From Glycomyces arizonensis DSM 44726 (GTDB taxonomy: Bacteria; Actinomycetota; Actinomycetes; Mycobacteriales; Micromonosporaceae), in the NCBI RefSeq assembly GCF_000482705.1, contig NZ_AXWO01000002.1, positions 186,001 through 250,000 on the forward strand: 64,000 nucleotides of DNA, given 5' to 3'. The translations under genes were made by a program, and so were the position numbers. Shown here one piece after another: positions 45,198 to 62,835 of this stretch (position 1 is its first letter; each line of letters opens with the position of its first letter). The notes beneath the pieces are model-generated. The model had not been told where the DNA came from, did not search any database, and saw only the letters and a list, made by a program, of their open reading frames with translations.

Positions 45198-45227
45198 TTG
45201 ACGAAGTGTGACTTCATCCTGCAAACT
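45198..45227 (+). promoter_or_regulatory. Possible upstream rpoB promoter
   Basis: TTGACG (45198-45203) and CAAACT (45222-45227) with an 18-bp spacer lie about 430 bp before rpoB. Confidence 0.4.
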
Positions 45228-45415
45228 AGGGGCTCAAGCGCCACAACGTGGCGCGCGCAACGTTCATCGGCGGGGTGACGGCACACCGCCGGTGCGACGC
45301 GGCGCAAGGCAGGCCCGGGCCTCGGCGGCCCGGTGAGATTCGACCCTGAGTTGGGAGGGGCTTCGGCAGCCAAGGAGATCGTCGTCACCACTTACCCCGC
45401 TGACCCGGCGGGGGG

Positions 45416-45444
45416 TTGACAGTTGCCGAAGCTTACACTAAGCT
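45416..45444 (+). promoter_or_regulatory. rpoBC promoter
   Basis: The consensus -35 TTGACA (45416-45421) and TAAGCT (45439-45444) have a 17-bp spacer. This is the best sigma-A-like promoter in the window. The transcript leader would be about 200 nt. Confidence 0.8.
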
Positions 45445-45524
45445 ATTAATTTGCGCTGCCTCCTTCACGCCTTCTTGACGCGGTGAGGGGCGTGGACGGT
45501 GGGGATTCAAGGCTATCAACGCTC

Positions 45525-45554
45525 GAACATCTCGTGCTCGGCACGAACATGTTC
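45525..45554 (+). promoter_or_regulatory. Hairpin in the rpoB leader
   Basis: GAACAT-C-TCGTGC and GCACGA-AC-ATGTTC close on TCG. This two-part stem lies between the promoter and rpoB and may affect leader stability or RNA-polymerase autoregulation. Confidence 0.45.
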
Positions 45555-45652
45555 TCCGAAGCCTGCCTCCGGCCGCCCTCGCCGATCCGCTCGGGTCGTG
45601 ACCCTGGCATGCGCCGGCCGTCGTAACACTCAGGTCCTCGGAAGGACGAATC

Positions 45653-49084
<3,432 letters not shown>

Positions 49085-49219
49085 CGTCGAGCGAGGGCGG
49101 GCATCATATCGTGCATTCGCACGGCCGCCCGCCCTCCCCAACGTCTCAACCCACGACGGCGACGCCTGCGGAGCCGTACATGAGCCAAAGCTTAAAGAAA
49201 ATCCAAGGGGAAGAGTTCA

Positions 49220-53104
<3,885 letters not shown>

Positions 53105-53140
53105 AAGCTGAACACCAAGCCGATTCCCGACGGCTGTACG

Positions 53141-53179
53141 AGAAGAGGGGCCGGGCGCGCAGCGCCCGGCCCCTCTTCT
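53141..53179 (+). terminator. rpoBC terminator
   Basis: A perfect 18-bp stem (arms 53141-53158 and 53162-53179, AGAAGAGGGGCCGGGCGC and its complement) with a 3-nt loop, 37 bp after rpoC. Confidence 0.9.
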
Positions 53180-53225
53180 GCGTGTCGCATCGGCTATGCG
53201 GCGGCCCGCACAGTAGAACACAGTC

Positions 53226-53414
53226 ATGTCGACCATTCATATTTGCGATGTTCCGCAGGAAACCTGGGCCGAGCTCGTCGCCGCCGCGAGGGAGCGCGGC
53301 GAATCCATGCACTCCTCCCTGCTGGCACTGCTGAAGGAAGCGGCGCAGCGGGGAAGGAACTCGGAACCGCGGAAGCGGCTCGATTCGGCGGACGAGGAGA
53401 ACGGAGCAGGGTGA
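53226..53414 (+). CDS. FitA/VapB-like ribbon-helix-helix antitoxin, orphan
   Basis: This 62-residue protein starts STIHICDVPQETWAELVAAARERGESMHSSLLALLKEAA, a ribbon-helix-helix fold as in FitA antitoxins that partner PIN-domain VapC toxins. No PIN toxin follows; the next gene is another antitoxin 40 bp on. TAGAAC ends 6 nt before the ATG (leaderless). It may be a leftover of a lost pair. Confidence 0.75.
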   Translation: MSTIHICDVPQETWAELVAAARERGESMHSSLLALLKEAAQRGRNSEPRKRLDSADEENGAG

Positions 53415-53453
53415 GAATCATCGTCTATTATAAATATGGTACAATCATAAAGT

Positions 53454-53804
53454 ATGAAAATCCTGGGAAGGGTGTCCATGGTCGAAGATCACGATGAGGA
53501 GCGGAAGGTGATCGCTTCCTACACGGCTCGAATCCGCCAGAAGGGGCAGATCACGCTCCCGAAGGAAGTTCAAGAAGCGTTGCATGTCAAAGAAGGTGAT
53601 CAGATCCAGTTCAACGTCTACAAGGACGGCCGAGTCACCATGGAAGGACTCATGGTGGTTCCAACCGACCAGCGATGGTTCTGGACTCCCGAGTGGCAGG
53701 CCGGTGAACGAGAGGCGTCTGAAGACATCGCCGCCGGAAGAGTCAAGCGCTACCACGACATCGACGAGATGTTCGATGACCTGGACCGTGAGAACTCTGC
53801 CTGA
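53454..53804 (+). CDS. AbrB/MazE-like antitoxin
   Basis: This 116-residue protein has a SpoVT-AbrB swapped-hairpin domain (TARIRQKGQITLPKEVQEALHVKEGDQIQFNV, about 23-55) and an acidic C-terminal tail (YHDIDEMFDDLDREN) expected to bind the toxin. Two starts are possible: ATG 53454, 8 nt after TACAAT in an AT-rich promoter, or ATG 53478 after GGGAAGGG. Its stop overlaps the toxin start (TGATG). Codon use is less GC-rich than in rpoC, suggesting acquisition. Confidence 0.82.
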   Translation: MKILGRVSMVEDHDEERKVIASYTARIRQKGQITLPKEVQEALHVKEGDQIQFNVYKDGRVTMEGLMVVPTDQRWFWTPEWQAGEREASEDIAAGRVKRYHDIDEMFDDLDRENSA

Positions 53805-54100
53805 TGTCACCGACCTACGACCGAACCGACAAGTTCAAACGCGACTTTGCAAAGCTCGATGAAGACCAGAATGCCCGCTTTCGGAGCGCGGTCAAGGACT
53901 TCATCGAGGACTTGCGGGAAAAACGGCAGCCGCGCCCGGGTCTCCGTGTCAAAGGAGTCCAGGGAATCGATGGCGTCTACGAGATGACCTGGGCTCCCGA
54001 TGGGCGCGCGACATGGGAGTACGGTGATGAACGACGCGATGGCGAACCGCACGTGATATGGCGCCGGGTCGGCACGCACGGCATCTTCAAGAACCCGTGA
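53804..54100 (+). CDS. RelE/ParE-family toxin
   Basis: This 98-residue protein has a small basic RelE-like fold: YDRTDKFKRDFAKLDEDQNARFRSAVKDFIEDL, RPGLRVKGVQGIDGVYEMTWAPDGRATWEY and the end EPHVIWRRVGTHGIFKNP, close to the YoeB/YafQ-type ending. It probably cleaves mRNA or interferes with growth. It directly overlaps its antitoxin gene by one base. Confidence 0.82.
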   Translation: MSPTYDRTDKFKRDFAKLDEDQNARFRSAVKDFIEDLREKRQPRPGLRVKGVQGIDGVYEMTWAPDGRATWEYGDERRDGEPHVIWRRVGTHGIFKNP

Positions 54101-54169
54101 CCGCCACAAGTCGCTGAGCATGGCGTGTCGAATCGGTCGGTAGTCCTGTCCGGCTCATAAGATGAGCGG

Positions 54170-54337
54170 ATGGCGGAAAATGAGCAGGCAGAGCGGCAGC
54201 GTTCATCGGACGGCGTCACGCATGAGATCGCAGGTCTTGAACCGAGGCGGATCTTCTACAGCACCGATGAGTTCCTCGCGTACCTGAACCGTGAACGTCC
54301 GGTTGCCGGGGAGGAGCCGTCGGCACCGGATGAATAG
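54170..54337 (+). CDS. Small protein, 55 residues, unknown function
   Basis: The frame ATG 54170 to TAG 54337 encodes a 55-residue acidic protein (MAENEQAERQ at the start, RRIFYSTDEFLAYLNRERP in the middle, GEEPSAPDE at the end). TAAGAT at 54158-54163 ends 6 nt before the ATG, the same leaderless arrangement as other accessory genes here, which supports it as a real gene. It lies directly after the toxin gene. I do not recognise a family. Confidence 0.6.
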   Translation: MAENEQAERQRSSDGVTHEIAGLEPRRIFYSTDEFLAYLNRERPVAGEEPSAPDE

Positions 54338-54346
54338 GATGGGCCC

Positions 54347-54718
54347 GTGATCGAGGCGCAGCAGGGGGGCGGGGTGCGGCATCCCGATGATCCGGATCCG
54401 GTCGAGTCGACCAAGGTGGTGGCCGCGCTGACCCTCGCGGTCCTCGCCGTCGTGTTCTCGCCCTTCGTCGGCGGCGCCATCCCCGCGCTCGTCGCGCTCA
54501 TGCTCGCCCGCCAGGCCGAGGCCGACATCCGCGCCTCCGAGGGCTTCCTCCTCGGCGCCGGGAAGCTGCCCCGGATCAGGCGCCTGTCCTGGATCGCCAT
54601 CGGGATCGCCGCCGCGGTCGTCGTCGCGCTCCTGCTGGTGTGGGTCGTCTCCATGGCCCGCTCGGCAGGAGAGCCGAGCTACGACGGCGACGTCGCCCTC
54701 GCCCTGCTCGGGACGTGA
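54347..54718 (+). CDS. Small two-helix membrane protein (DUF4190-like)
   Basis: This 123-residue protein has a polar N-terminus, a helix pair at about 24-53 (KVVAALTLAVLAVVFSPFVGGAIPALVALMLARQA) and a second membrane helix at about 82-104. The motif order, helix then ARQA.ADI then helix, resembles DUF4190-type proteins. A GTG start is used, 9 bp after the previous stop, so it may be co-transcribed with the 55-residue gene. Function unknown. Confidence 0.65.
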   Translation: MIEAQQGGGVRHPDDPDPVESTKVVAALTLAVLAVVFSPFVGGAIPALVALMLARQAEADIRASEGFLLGAGKLPRIRRLSWIAIGIAAAVVVALLLVWVVSMARSAGEPSYDGDVALALLGT

Positions 54719-55310
54719 GGCGGGATACGCCCGCCAATCGGCGGCCCGCCCGTGCGACCTGCGTTCGGCGAGATAAGATAGGCCACGGTGTGTCTACCGC
54801 ACCGCGCGAACAACGCCAATGCCCTTCGCCCCGCCCGTCTTCCCGTGATTCCGAACACGGGCGCCTTGCGGGCCGAATACGGCTTTGACGCCGTTCGTTA
54901 GGCTAGGTAGGCTTTTCCCTTGCGCCTGGACACCGCTTTGAGCGGCATGGTGGCCCTGTCTACTCCGGCAGCTCGGTCCCCGTGAGAGCCAGGCCAGGTT
55001 GCGTGCCTGCAAGGCGGCGAGGCCCTCATTAGGCCGAGTCTCCGGGCGTCATCGGCACGCACACCCTCGTACTGGGGGCTTCGTGAATATTGACTCGCAT
55101 AGTCAGTCTCGCTTGAGATCACTCACGAACGCGTCTGAACCAGCCTGAGCGGCGCACTTCGCGCCGCGCGCATGGCTGGCATGGGTCCGGAGAGGCGCGA
55201 CACGCCCGAACGCGGGGGACGGGATCCGGCTCTTTTGAGCAGGACTTTCAGATGACGCCGCCAAGACAGGAATACGCAACCAGCCATCGTGTTGAGAGGG
55301 GTTCGGCTCA
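54719..55310 (+). other. Intergenic region before rpsL, with promoter(s)
   Basis: This gap of about 590 bp has no convincing gene. CCCGTG-N8-CACGGG (54842-54861) may terminate the membrane-protein gene. Promoter 1: TTGACG (54885-54890), 17 bp, TAGGCT (54908-54913). Possible promoter 2: TTGACT (55090-55095), 17 bp, TTGAGA, overlapped by the palindrome TGACT-CGCAT-AGTCA (55091-55105). The leader from promoter 1 would be about 390 nt. Confidence 0.55.
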
Positions 55311-55682
55311 GTGCCAACCATCCAGCAGCTGGTCCGCAAAGGCCGCAAGGCCAGGACCAACAAGAACAAGACGCCCGCGCTGAAGGGCAGCCCGCAGGCC
55401 CGCGGCGTCTGCACGCGCGTGTACACCACGACGCCCAAGAAGCCGAACTCGGCCATGCGCAAGGTCGCCCGCGTCCGGCTCATGAACGGCACCGAGGTCA
55501 CCGCCTACATCCCTGGTGTGGGCCACAACCTGCAGGAGCACTCCATCGTGCTGGTCCGCGGCGGTCGTGTCCGCGACCTGCCCGGCGTCCGTTACAAGAT
55601 CATCCGCGGCGCGCTCGACACCCAGGGTGTCCGCGACCGCAAGCAGGCCCGCAGCCGCTACGGCGCGAAGAAGGAGAAGTAG
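55311..55682 (+). CDS. rpsL: 30S ribosomal protein S12, with Arg88
   Basis: This 123-residue decoding-centre protein has [19 protein letters not shown] (Lys43 intact) and [20 protein letters not shown]. Position 88 is Arg (codon CGC, checked); in most bacteria it is Lys, and Lys88-to-Arg is a known streptomycin-resistance substitution in M. tuberculosis and Streptomyces. Resistance to streptomycin is therefore predicted. The start is a GTG. It heads rpsL-rpsG-fusA-tuf. Confidence 0.98.
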   Translation: MPTIQQLVRKGRKARTNKNKTPALKGSPQARGVCTRVYTTTPKKPNSAMRKVARVRLMNGTEVTAYIPGVGHNLQEHSIVLVRGGRVRDLPGVRYKIIRGALDTQGVRDRKQARSRYGAKKEK

Positions 55683-55684
55683 AC

Positions 55685-56155
55685 ATGCCGCGTAAAGGTC
55701 CCGCACCGCGCCGGCCGCTGACTGCCGATCCGGTCTACAACTCGGTGCTCGTCACCCAGCTGATCAACAAGGTCCTCAAGGACGGCAAGCGCCGCCTCGC
55801 CGAGCGCATCGTCTACGAGGCCCTCGAGAACTGCCGCCAGAAGGCCGACCAGGACCCGGTGGTCGTCCTCAAGCGCGCCCTGGACAACGTCAAGCCCACC
55901 CTCGAGGTCCGCTCCCGCCGCGTCGGCGGCGCGACCTACCAGGTGCCGGTCGACGTCCGTCCGCAGCGGGCCACCACGCTGGGTCTGCGCTGGCTGGTCG
56001 GCTTCGCGCGCGACCGCCGCGAGAAGACCATGGTCGAGCGGCTCACCAACGAGATCCTCGACGCCTCCAACGGCCTCGGCGCCGCGGTCAAGAAGCGCGA
56101 GGACACTCACAAGATGGCCGATTCCAACAAGGCATTCGCCCACTACCGCTGGTAG
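55685..56155 (+). CDS. rpsG: 30S ribosomal protein S7
   Basis: This 156-residue primary 16S-binding protein begins [31 protein letters not shown] and contains [26 protein letters not shown] and the end [14 protein letters not shown]. It starts 2 nt after rpsL, so it is translationally coupled. Confidence 0.98.
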   Translation: MPRKGPAPRRPLTADPVYNSVLVTQLINKVLKDGKRRLAERIVYEALENCRQKADQDPVVVLKRALDNVKPTLEVRSRRVGGATYQVPVDVRPQRATTLGLRWLVGFARDRREKTMVERLTNEILDASNGLGAAVKKREDTHKMADSNKAFAHYRW

Positions 56156-56176
56156 TGACCTCAAGAGAAGGCAAAC

Positions 56177-58282
56177 GTGGCTAACAAAGCGAACGAGGCC
56201 CTGGCCAAGCTCCGCAACATCGGCATCATGGCCCACATCGACGCTGGCAAGACCACCACCACCGAGCGCATCCTGTACTACACGGGCGTGTCGCACAAGA
56301 TCGGTGAGGTCCACGACGGCGCCGCGACCATGGACTGGATGGAGCAGGAGCAGGAGCGGGGCATCACCATCACCTCCGCCGCCACCAAGTGCGAGTGGGA
56401 CGGCCACGTCATCCAGATCATCGACACGCCCGGCCACGTCGACTTCACCGTCGAGGTCGAGCGGTCCCTGCGTGTTCTGGACTCGGCGATCGCCGTCTAC
56501 GACGGTGTCGCGGGCGTGGAGCCCCAGACCGAGAACGTCTGGCGCCAGGCCGACAAGTACAGCGTTCCGCGCATGTGCTTCGTCAACAAGCTCGACCGCA
56601 CCGGCGCGAACTTCTTCCGCTGCGTGGACATGATGCAGGATCGCCTCAACTCCAACACCGCGGTGCTGCAGCTCCCGATCGGGGCCGAATCCGACTTCAT
56701 CGGCGTCGTCGACCTGGTCGAGATGAACGCCAAGGTATGGCGCGGCGAGACCGGCCTCGGCGAGGAGTACGAGACCGAGGAGATCCCCGCGGACCTGGCC
56801 GACCAGGCCGGGGAGTACCGCGAGAAGCTCCTGGAGACCCTCGCGGACGTCGACGACGACTTCGCCGAGAAGTACCTCGAGGGCGAGGAGATCACCGCCG
56901 CCGAGGTCAAGGCCGCGATCCGCAAGGGCACCATCGCGAACCAGATCAACCCGGTGCTGTGCGGCACGGCCTTCAAGAACAAGGGCGTGCAGCCGCTGCT
57001 CGACGCGGTGGTCGACTACCTGCCTTCTCCGCTGGACATCCAGGCGATTCAGGGGACGCTGCTCGACAACGAGACCCACGCCGAGCGCCACGCGGACGTC
57101 GAAGAGCCCTTCAGCGCCCTGGCGTTCAAGATCCAGACCGACAAGCACCTCGGACGTCTCACCTACGCCCGCATCTACTCGGGCACCATCGAGACCGGCA
57201 CTCAGGTCATGAACTCGACCAAGAGCCGCAAGGAGCGCATCGGCAAGATCTACCAGATGCACGCCAACAAGCGCGAGGAGCGCAAGGACGCCCAGGCCGG
57301 CGACATCATCGCGATCCAGGGTCTGAAGCAGACCACCACGGGTGACACGCTGACCGACTCGAACAACCAGGTGATCCTGGAGTCGATGATCTTCCCCGAG
57401 CCGGTCATCGACGTGGCCATCGAGCCCAAGTCGAAGGCCGACCAGGACAAGCTGGCCACCGCGATCCAGCGCCTCGCCGAGGAGGACCCGACCTTCCGGG
57501 TCCAGACCGACGAGGACTCCGGCCAGACGATCATCTCCGGCATGGGCGAATTGCACCTCGACATCCTGGTCGACCGCATGAAGCGGGAGTTCAACGTCGA
57601 GGCCAACATCGGCAAGCCGCAGGTGGCGTTCCGCGAGACCATCACCCAGCGGGTCGAGAAGATCGAGTACCTGCACAAGAAGCAGACCGGTGGTTCCGGT
57701 CAGTTCGCGCGGGTCATCGTCAACGTCGAGCCGCTCCCGATGGAGTCGAACGAGAGCCCGATCTTCGAGTTCGACGACCAGATCACCGGTGGCCGCATCC
57801 CGCGCGAGTACATCCCGTCGGTCAAGGCCGGCGCGGAGGACGCGATGCCGGACGGCGTCCTGGCGGGCTACCCGCTGGTGGGCGTCAAGCTGGAGCTGAC
57901 CGACGGTCAGTACCACGAGGTCGACTCCTCGGAGATGGCCTTCAAGATCGCAGGCAAGATGGTGCTGAAGGAGGCCGCGAAGCGGGCGAAGCCAGTGCTG
58001 CTCGAGCCGATGATGGCCGTCGAGGTCATCTGCCCTGAAGAGAACATGGGCGATGTCATCGGCGACATCAACTCTCGGCGCGGTCTCGTCCAGGAGATGG
58101 GCGAGCGGGGCAACGACCGGACGGTCAAGGCCCAGGTGCCGCTGTCGGAGATGTTCGGCTACGTCGGCGACCTCAGGTCGAAGACGGCCGGCCGCGCGAA
58201 CTACTCAATGCAGTTCGACACCTACGCCGAAGTCCCGGCGAACGTCGCCAAGGAGATCATCGCCAAGGCGACAGGCGAGTAA
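56177..58282 (+). CDS. fusA: Elongation factor G
   Basis: This 701-residue GTPase moves tRNAs after peptide transfer. It shows G1 [12 protein letters not shown] (19-30), [13 protein letters not shown]3 [21 protein letters not shown]4 NKLDRTGA and domains II-V to [26 protein letters not shown] start follows AAGAGAAGG. This is the housekeeping copy by its location. Confidence 0.98.
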   Translation: MANKANEALAKLRNIGIMAHIDAGKTTTTERILYYTGVSHKIGEVHDGAATMDWMEQEQERGITITSAATKCEWDGHVIQIIDTPGHVDFTVEVERSLRVLDSAIAVYDGVAGVEPQTENVWRQADKYSVPRMCFVNKLDRTGANFFRCVDMMQDRLNSNTAVLQLPIGAESDFIGVVDLVEMNAKVWRGETGLGEEYETEEIPADLADQAGEYREKLLETLADVDDDFAEKYLEGEEITAAEVKAAIRKGTIANQINPVLCGTAFKNKGVQPLLDAVVDYLPSPLDIQAIQGTLLDNETHAERHADVEEPFSALAFKIQTDKHLGRLTYARIYSGTIETGTQVMNSTKSRKERIGKIYQMHANKREERKDAQAGDIIAIQGLKQTTTGDTLTDSNNQVILESMIFPEPVIDVAIEPKSKADQDKLATAIQRLAEEDPTFRVQTDEDSGQTIISGMGELHLDILVDRMKREFNVEANIGKPQVAFRETITQRVEKIEYLHKKQTGGSGQFARVIVNVEPLPMESNESPIFEFDDQITGGRIPREYIPSVKAGAEDAMPDGVLAGYPLVGVKLELTDGQYHEVDSSEMAFKIAGKMVLKEAAKRAKPVLLEPMMAVEVICPEENMGDVIGDINSRRGLVQEMGERGNDRTVKAQVPLSEMFGYVGDLRSKTAGRANYSMQFDTYAEVPANVAKEIIAKATGE

Positions 58283-58286
58283 TCGG

Positions 58287-58315
58287 ACCGGGAGGGCAAG
58301 CCTGCCCTCCCGCCC
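58287..58315 (+). terminator. Hairpin between fusA and tuf
   Basis: GGGAGGGCA and TGCCCTCCC with an AGCC loop (core 58290-58311), no T-tract. It could partly uncouple tuf from the str operon. Confidence 0.6.
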
Positions 58316-58401
58316 GTGAACCCACCTGTTGCCGCGGGGTCTCCGCGACGCAATGGGTCAGTTAAGTCAAACCAGATTTATTCAGTCCACAGGAGGACGA
58401 A

Positions 58402-59595
<1,194 letters not shown>

Positions 59596-59603
59596 GACCG
59601 CAC

Positions 59604-59675
59604 ACCGGGGCGATCCTTCCAAGGTGAAGCTTGCGAGCCTTGCATTGGCACAGCCGAGGGATCGCCCCGGTTTTT
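59604..59675 (+). terminator. tuf terminator with repeat-bearing loop
   Basis: ACCGGGGCGATCC (59604-59616) pairs with GGATCGCCCCGGT (59659-59671), followed by TTTT. The large loop of about 42 nt contains the ribosomal-cluster repeat GAAGCTTGCGAGCCTTGCAT (59626-59645), which itself can form CAAGG...CCTTG. Confidence 0.9.
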
Positions 59676-60043
59676 CTGCCGCCCGCGCCGCGGACGGTAC
59701 GACAGCTCCATACGCGTAACCTGCCCCACTGCCGCCCGGCCCCCGCTTGCTGGCGAAACATGGGGTCCGGCATAATATGCAGGTTGCGTTCGCATCAGCG
59801 CGCCTTCGCCCCAGGTGAAGCCCGCGAGCCGCCCGGCGGCTCGGCGCCGCCGATGCTCACGCCCGGCCCGCGGGCCCAAGTAGGCACCACCAGGCGCCGA
59901 GAGGGACCGTTCACGGCGGGCAGGCGGGCGAGCCAAAAGACATCGAGGCACGGTCACGACTGTGTCCACATGTACCTGAAGCTCGCGACACGCCCGACCG
60001 CGTGGAGCGGTCTGAACAGCCAATTTACGTAAGGTAAGGAAAC
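59676..60043 (+). other. S10-operon leader and promoter region
   Basis: This gap of 368 bp has no gene. A good promoter has TTGCTG (59747-59752), 18 bp, CATAAT (59771-59776). A degenerate copy of the cluster repeat (GAAGCCCGCGAGCC, 59817-59830) lies in the leader. AAGGTAAGGAAAC is the rpsJ ribosome-binding region. Confidence 0.6.
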
Positions 60044-60352
60044 ATGGCGGGACAGAAGATCCGCATTAGGCTGAAAGCCTACGACCACGAGGTCGTGGAC
60101 TCCTCGGCCCGCAAGATCGTGGAGACGGTCACCCGTACCGGTGCTGCCATCTCCGGGCCGGTGCCGCTGCCGACCGAGATCAACCGTTTCTGTGTTATCC
60201 GGTCGCCGCACAAGTACAAGGACTCGCGCGAGCACTTCGAGATGCGCACGCACAAGCGACTCATCGACATCCTCGACCCGACCCCGAAGACGGTCGACTC
60301 GCTGATGCGCCTCGACCTGCCGGCCGGCGTCGACATCGAGATCAAGCTGTAG
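60044..60352 (+). CDS. rpsJ: 30S ribosomal protein S10
   Basis: This 102-residue protein of the 30S head, also NusE in antitermination, begins [34 protein letters not shown]. It contains [39 protein letters not shown] and is of normal length. It is the first gene of the S10 operon. Confidence 0.98.
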   Translation: MAGQKIRIRLKAYDHEVVDSSARKIVETVTRTGAAISGPVPLPTEINRFCVIRSPHKYKDSREHFEMRTHKRLIDILDPTPKTVDSLMRLDLPAGVDIEIKL

Positions 60353-60360
60353 GGGCACCA

Positions 60361-61014
60361 ATGGACAGGCAGATCAAGGGAATCCTGGGCACCAAGCTCG
60401 GCATGACCCAGGTTTGGGACGAGAACGGCCGCGCCGTGCCCGTCACCGTGGTGCAGGCCGGCCCGTGCGTCGTCTCCCAGATTCGTAAACCGGACGTCGA
60501 CGGCTACTCGGCCGTGCAGCTGGGCTTCGGCGACGTCAAACTCAAGAACGTCACCAAGCCGATTCAGGGCCACTTCGAGAAGGCCGGCGTCGCTCCGCGT
60601 CGCCACCTGGTCGAACTGCGCACTTCCGACGCCGCCGACTACGAGCTCGGCCAGACCGTGGAGGCCACGGCCTTCGAGGCCGGCGACATCGTCGACGTCA
60701 CCGGCACGACCAAGGGCAAGGGCTTCGCCGGCGTCATGAAGCGCCACGGCTTCGGCGGCCTCGGCGCCAGCCACGGTGCGCACAAGGTCCACCGCGCCCC
60801 CGGTTCGATCGGCGGCTGCGCCACGCCGGGCCGCGTCTTCAAGGGCATGCGCATGGCCGGCCGCATGGGCGGCAACCGCCACACGACGCAGAACCTGCGC
60901 ATCCAGGCGGTCGACGCCGAGCGCGGGCTCCTGCTCATCGTCGGCGCCATCCCCGGCCCCAAGAACGGCCTGGTGCTCGTCCGCAGCGCAGTGAAGCAGG
61001 TGGCTACCAAATGA
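60361..61014 (+). CDS. rplC: 50S ribosomal protein L3
   Basis: This 217-residue protein carries [19 protein letters not shown] and the extension loop [41 protein letters not shown] that reaches the peptidyl-transferase centre. It starts 8 bp after rpsJ and overlaps rplD by 4 bp. Confidence 0.98.
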   Translation: MDRQIKGILGTKLGMTQVWDENGRAVPVTVVQAGPCVVSQIRKPDVDGYSAVQLGFGDVKLKNVTKPIQGHFEKAGVAPRRHLVELRTSDAADYELGQTVEATAFEAGDIVDVTGTTKGKGFAGVMKRHGFGGLGASHGAHKVHRAPGSIGGCATPGRVFKGMRMAGRMGGNRHTTQNLRIQAVDAERGLLLIVGAIPGPKNGLVLVRSAVKQVATK

Positions 61015-61661
61015 GCCTTGAGATCAAAGTCAAAGACGCCGCTGGCAAGGAGACCGGGAAGACCATCGAGCTCCCGGCGTCGATCTTCGACGTCGAGCCG
61101 AACATCCCGCTCATGCACCAGGTCGTGACCGCGCAGCTCGCCGCCGCGCGCAGCGGCACGGCGAGCACCAAGACCCGCGGCGAGGTCCGCGGCGGCGGCA
61201 AGAAGCCGTACCGCCAGAAGGGCACCGGCCGCGCCCGCCAGGGCTCGATCCGCGCGCCGCAGTTCAACGGCGGCGGCGTCGTCCACGGCCCCAAGCCGCG
61301 GTCGTTCGCCGAGCGCACCCCCCGGAAGATGAAGGCCGCGGCCCTGGCCGGCGCCCTCACCGACCGGGTGCGGGGCGGCAACCTGCACGTCGTCAGCGCC
61401 ATCGTCGACGGGGAGACCCCGAAGACGAAGGACGCCAAGACCGCCCTCGCGGCCACCACCGAGTCCGCCAAGGTCCTCGTGGTGCTGTCCCGCGAGGAGG
61501 AGACCGCGAAGCTCAGCCTCCGCAACCTCCCCCAGGTCCACATCCTCGACTGGGGCCAGGTCAACACCTACGACGTGCTCAACAACGAGGACATCGTGTT
61601 CAGCGAGGCCGCCCTCGAGGCGTTCATCGCCGACCGGACGGAGCAGGAGGTCGCGGCATGA
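61011..61661 (+). CDS. rplD: 50S ribosomal protein L4
   Basis: This 216-residue protein lines the exit tunnel through its loop ([44 protein letters not shown]). ATGA overlaps occur at both ends (with rplC and rplW). In E. coli L4 represses the S10 operon; whether it does here is not shown. Confidence 0.98.
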   Translation: MSLEIKVKDAAGKETGKTIELPASIFDVEPNIPLMHQVVTAQLAAARSGTASTKTRGEVRGGGKKPYRQKGTGRARQGSIRAPQFNGGGVVHGPKPRSFAERTPRKMKAAALAGALTDRVRGGNLHVVSAIVDGETPKTKDAKTALAATTESAKVLVVLSREEETAKLSLRNLPQVHILDWGQVNTYDVLNNEDIVFSEAALEAFIADRTEQEVAA

Positions 61662-61972
61662 GCGAAGTGACCGTCGCCGACCCGCGCGACATCATCATCA
61701 AGCCGGTCATCTCGGAGAAGACCTACACCCTCCTCGGCGAGGGCAAGTACACCTTCGAGGTCGACCCGCGCGCCAACAAGAGCCACATCAAGATCGCCGT
61801 CAAGCAGATCTTCGGTGTGGACGTCAAGAGCGTCAACACCCTCAACCGGGACGGCAAGCGCAAGCGCACCCGTGACGGCTGGGGACAGCGCAAGAGCGTC
61901 AAGCACGCGATCGTCACCGTCGAGGGCGACCCCGGTCGTCTCGGTGAGATCTTCGGCGGACAGATCTCGTAG
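61658..61972 (+). CDS. rplW: 50S ribosomal protein L23
   Basis: This 104-residue protein at the tunnel exit, the docking site for trigger factor and SRP, has [47 protein letters not shown]. It overlaps rplD by 4 bp. Confidence 0.98.
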   Translation: MSEVTVADPRDIIIKPVISEKTYTLLGEGKYTFEVDPRANKSHIKIAVKQIFGVDVKSVNTLNRDGKRKRTRDGWGQRKSVKHAIVTVEGDPGRLGEIFGGQIS

Positions 61973-61989
61973 GGACGCAGGGAGTAACA

Positions 61990-62832
61990 ATGGCCATTCG
62001 CAAATACAAGCCGACGACGCCCGGGCGTCGCGGTTCCAGCGTCTCCGATTTCTCCGAGATCACGCGCTCCACGCCAGAGAAGTCGCTGGTCCGCCCGATC
62101 ACCAAGACCGGCGGCCGCAACAACTCGGGCAAGATCTCGACCCGTCACCGCGGCGGCGGCCACAAGCGCCGTTACCGCGTGATCGACTTCCGCCGCCACG
62201 ACAAGGACGGCGTGCCGGCGAAGGTCGCGGAGATCGAGTACGACCCGAACCGCACCGCGAACATCGCGCTGCTGCACTACGCCGATGGCGAGAAGCGCTA
62301 CATCCTCGCGCCGAAGGGCGTCAAGCAGGGCGACCGGATCGAGAACGGCCCCGAGGCCGACATCAAGCCGGGCAACTCGCTGGAGCTGCGCCACATCCCG
62401 GTCGGTACCACCGTCCACGCCGTGGAGCTCAAGCCCGGCGGCGGCGCGGCCCTCGGCCGCAGTGCCGGCGCCTCGATCCAGCTGCTCGCCCGCGAAGGCA
62501 AGTACGCGCACCTGCGCATGCCCTCCGGTGAGATCCGCCTGGTCCAGGTGACCTGCCGCGCCACCGTCGGCGAGGTCGGCAACGCCGAGCAGGGCAACAT
62601 CAACTGGGGCAAGGCCGGCCGCATGCGCTGGAAGGGCTGGCGCCCGACCGTCCGCGGTGTCGTCATGAACCCGGTCGACCACCCGCACGGCGGCGGCGAG
62701 GGCCGGACCTCCGGTGGTCGCCACCCGGTGAACCCGCAGGGCAAGCCCGAGGGTCGCACCCGGAAGAAGAACCACCCGAACGACAGGCTCATCGTCCGTC
62801 GTCGCAAGGCCAGCCGGAAGCGGGGTAAGTAA
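61990..62832 (+). CDS. rplB: 50S ribosomal protein L2
   Basis: This 280-residue 23S-binding protein begins [18 protein letters not shown] and ends in the conserved [27 protein letters not shown] segment, whose His is important in the peptidyl-transferase region. Length is normal. Confidence 0.98.
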   Translation: MAIRKYKPTTPGRRGSSVSDFSEITRSTPEKSLVRPITKTGGRNNSGKISTRHRGGGHKRRYRVIDFRRHDKDGVPAKVAEIEYDPNRTANIALLHYADGEKRYILAPKGVKQGDRIENGPEADIKPGNSLELRHIPVGTTVHAVELKPGGGAALGRSAGASIQLLAREGKYAHLRMPSGEIRLVQVTCRATVGEVGNAEQGNINWGKAGRMRWKGWRPTVRGVVMNPVDHPHGGGEGRTSGGRHPVNPQGKPEGRTRKKNHPNDRLIVRRRKASRKRGK

Positions 62833-62835
62833 GCC

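Larger units (their letters stand above)
43941..45415 (+). other. Apparently non-coding region, rplL to rpoB, with large hairpins
   Basis: This stretch of nearly 1.5 kb has open frames on both strands, but none has a recognisable domain; predicted proteins are Arg/Pro-rich and look random. It contains three strong stems: 13 bp at 44129-44161, 13 bp at 44493-44520, and a perfect 20-bp stem with a 9-nt loop at 44596-44644. It may hold decayed genes, small RNAs or a long untranslated region. Confidence 0.5.

Noticed and set aside
44110-45224. Several frames of 200-300 codons on both strands between rplL and rpoB
   Set aside because: Products are Arg/Pro/Gly-rich and mutually overlapping, with no motif or supporting ribosome-binding site; kept as an apparently non-coding region.
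54790-54905. 38-codon frame starting GTG after a TAAGAT-like hexamer, before the rpsL promoter
   Set aside because: The spacing from the hexamer is 8 nt or more, and the frame runs through the terminator-like hairpin at 54842-54861; not convincing.
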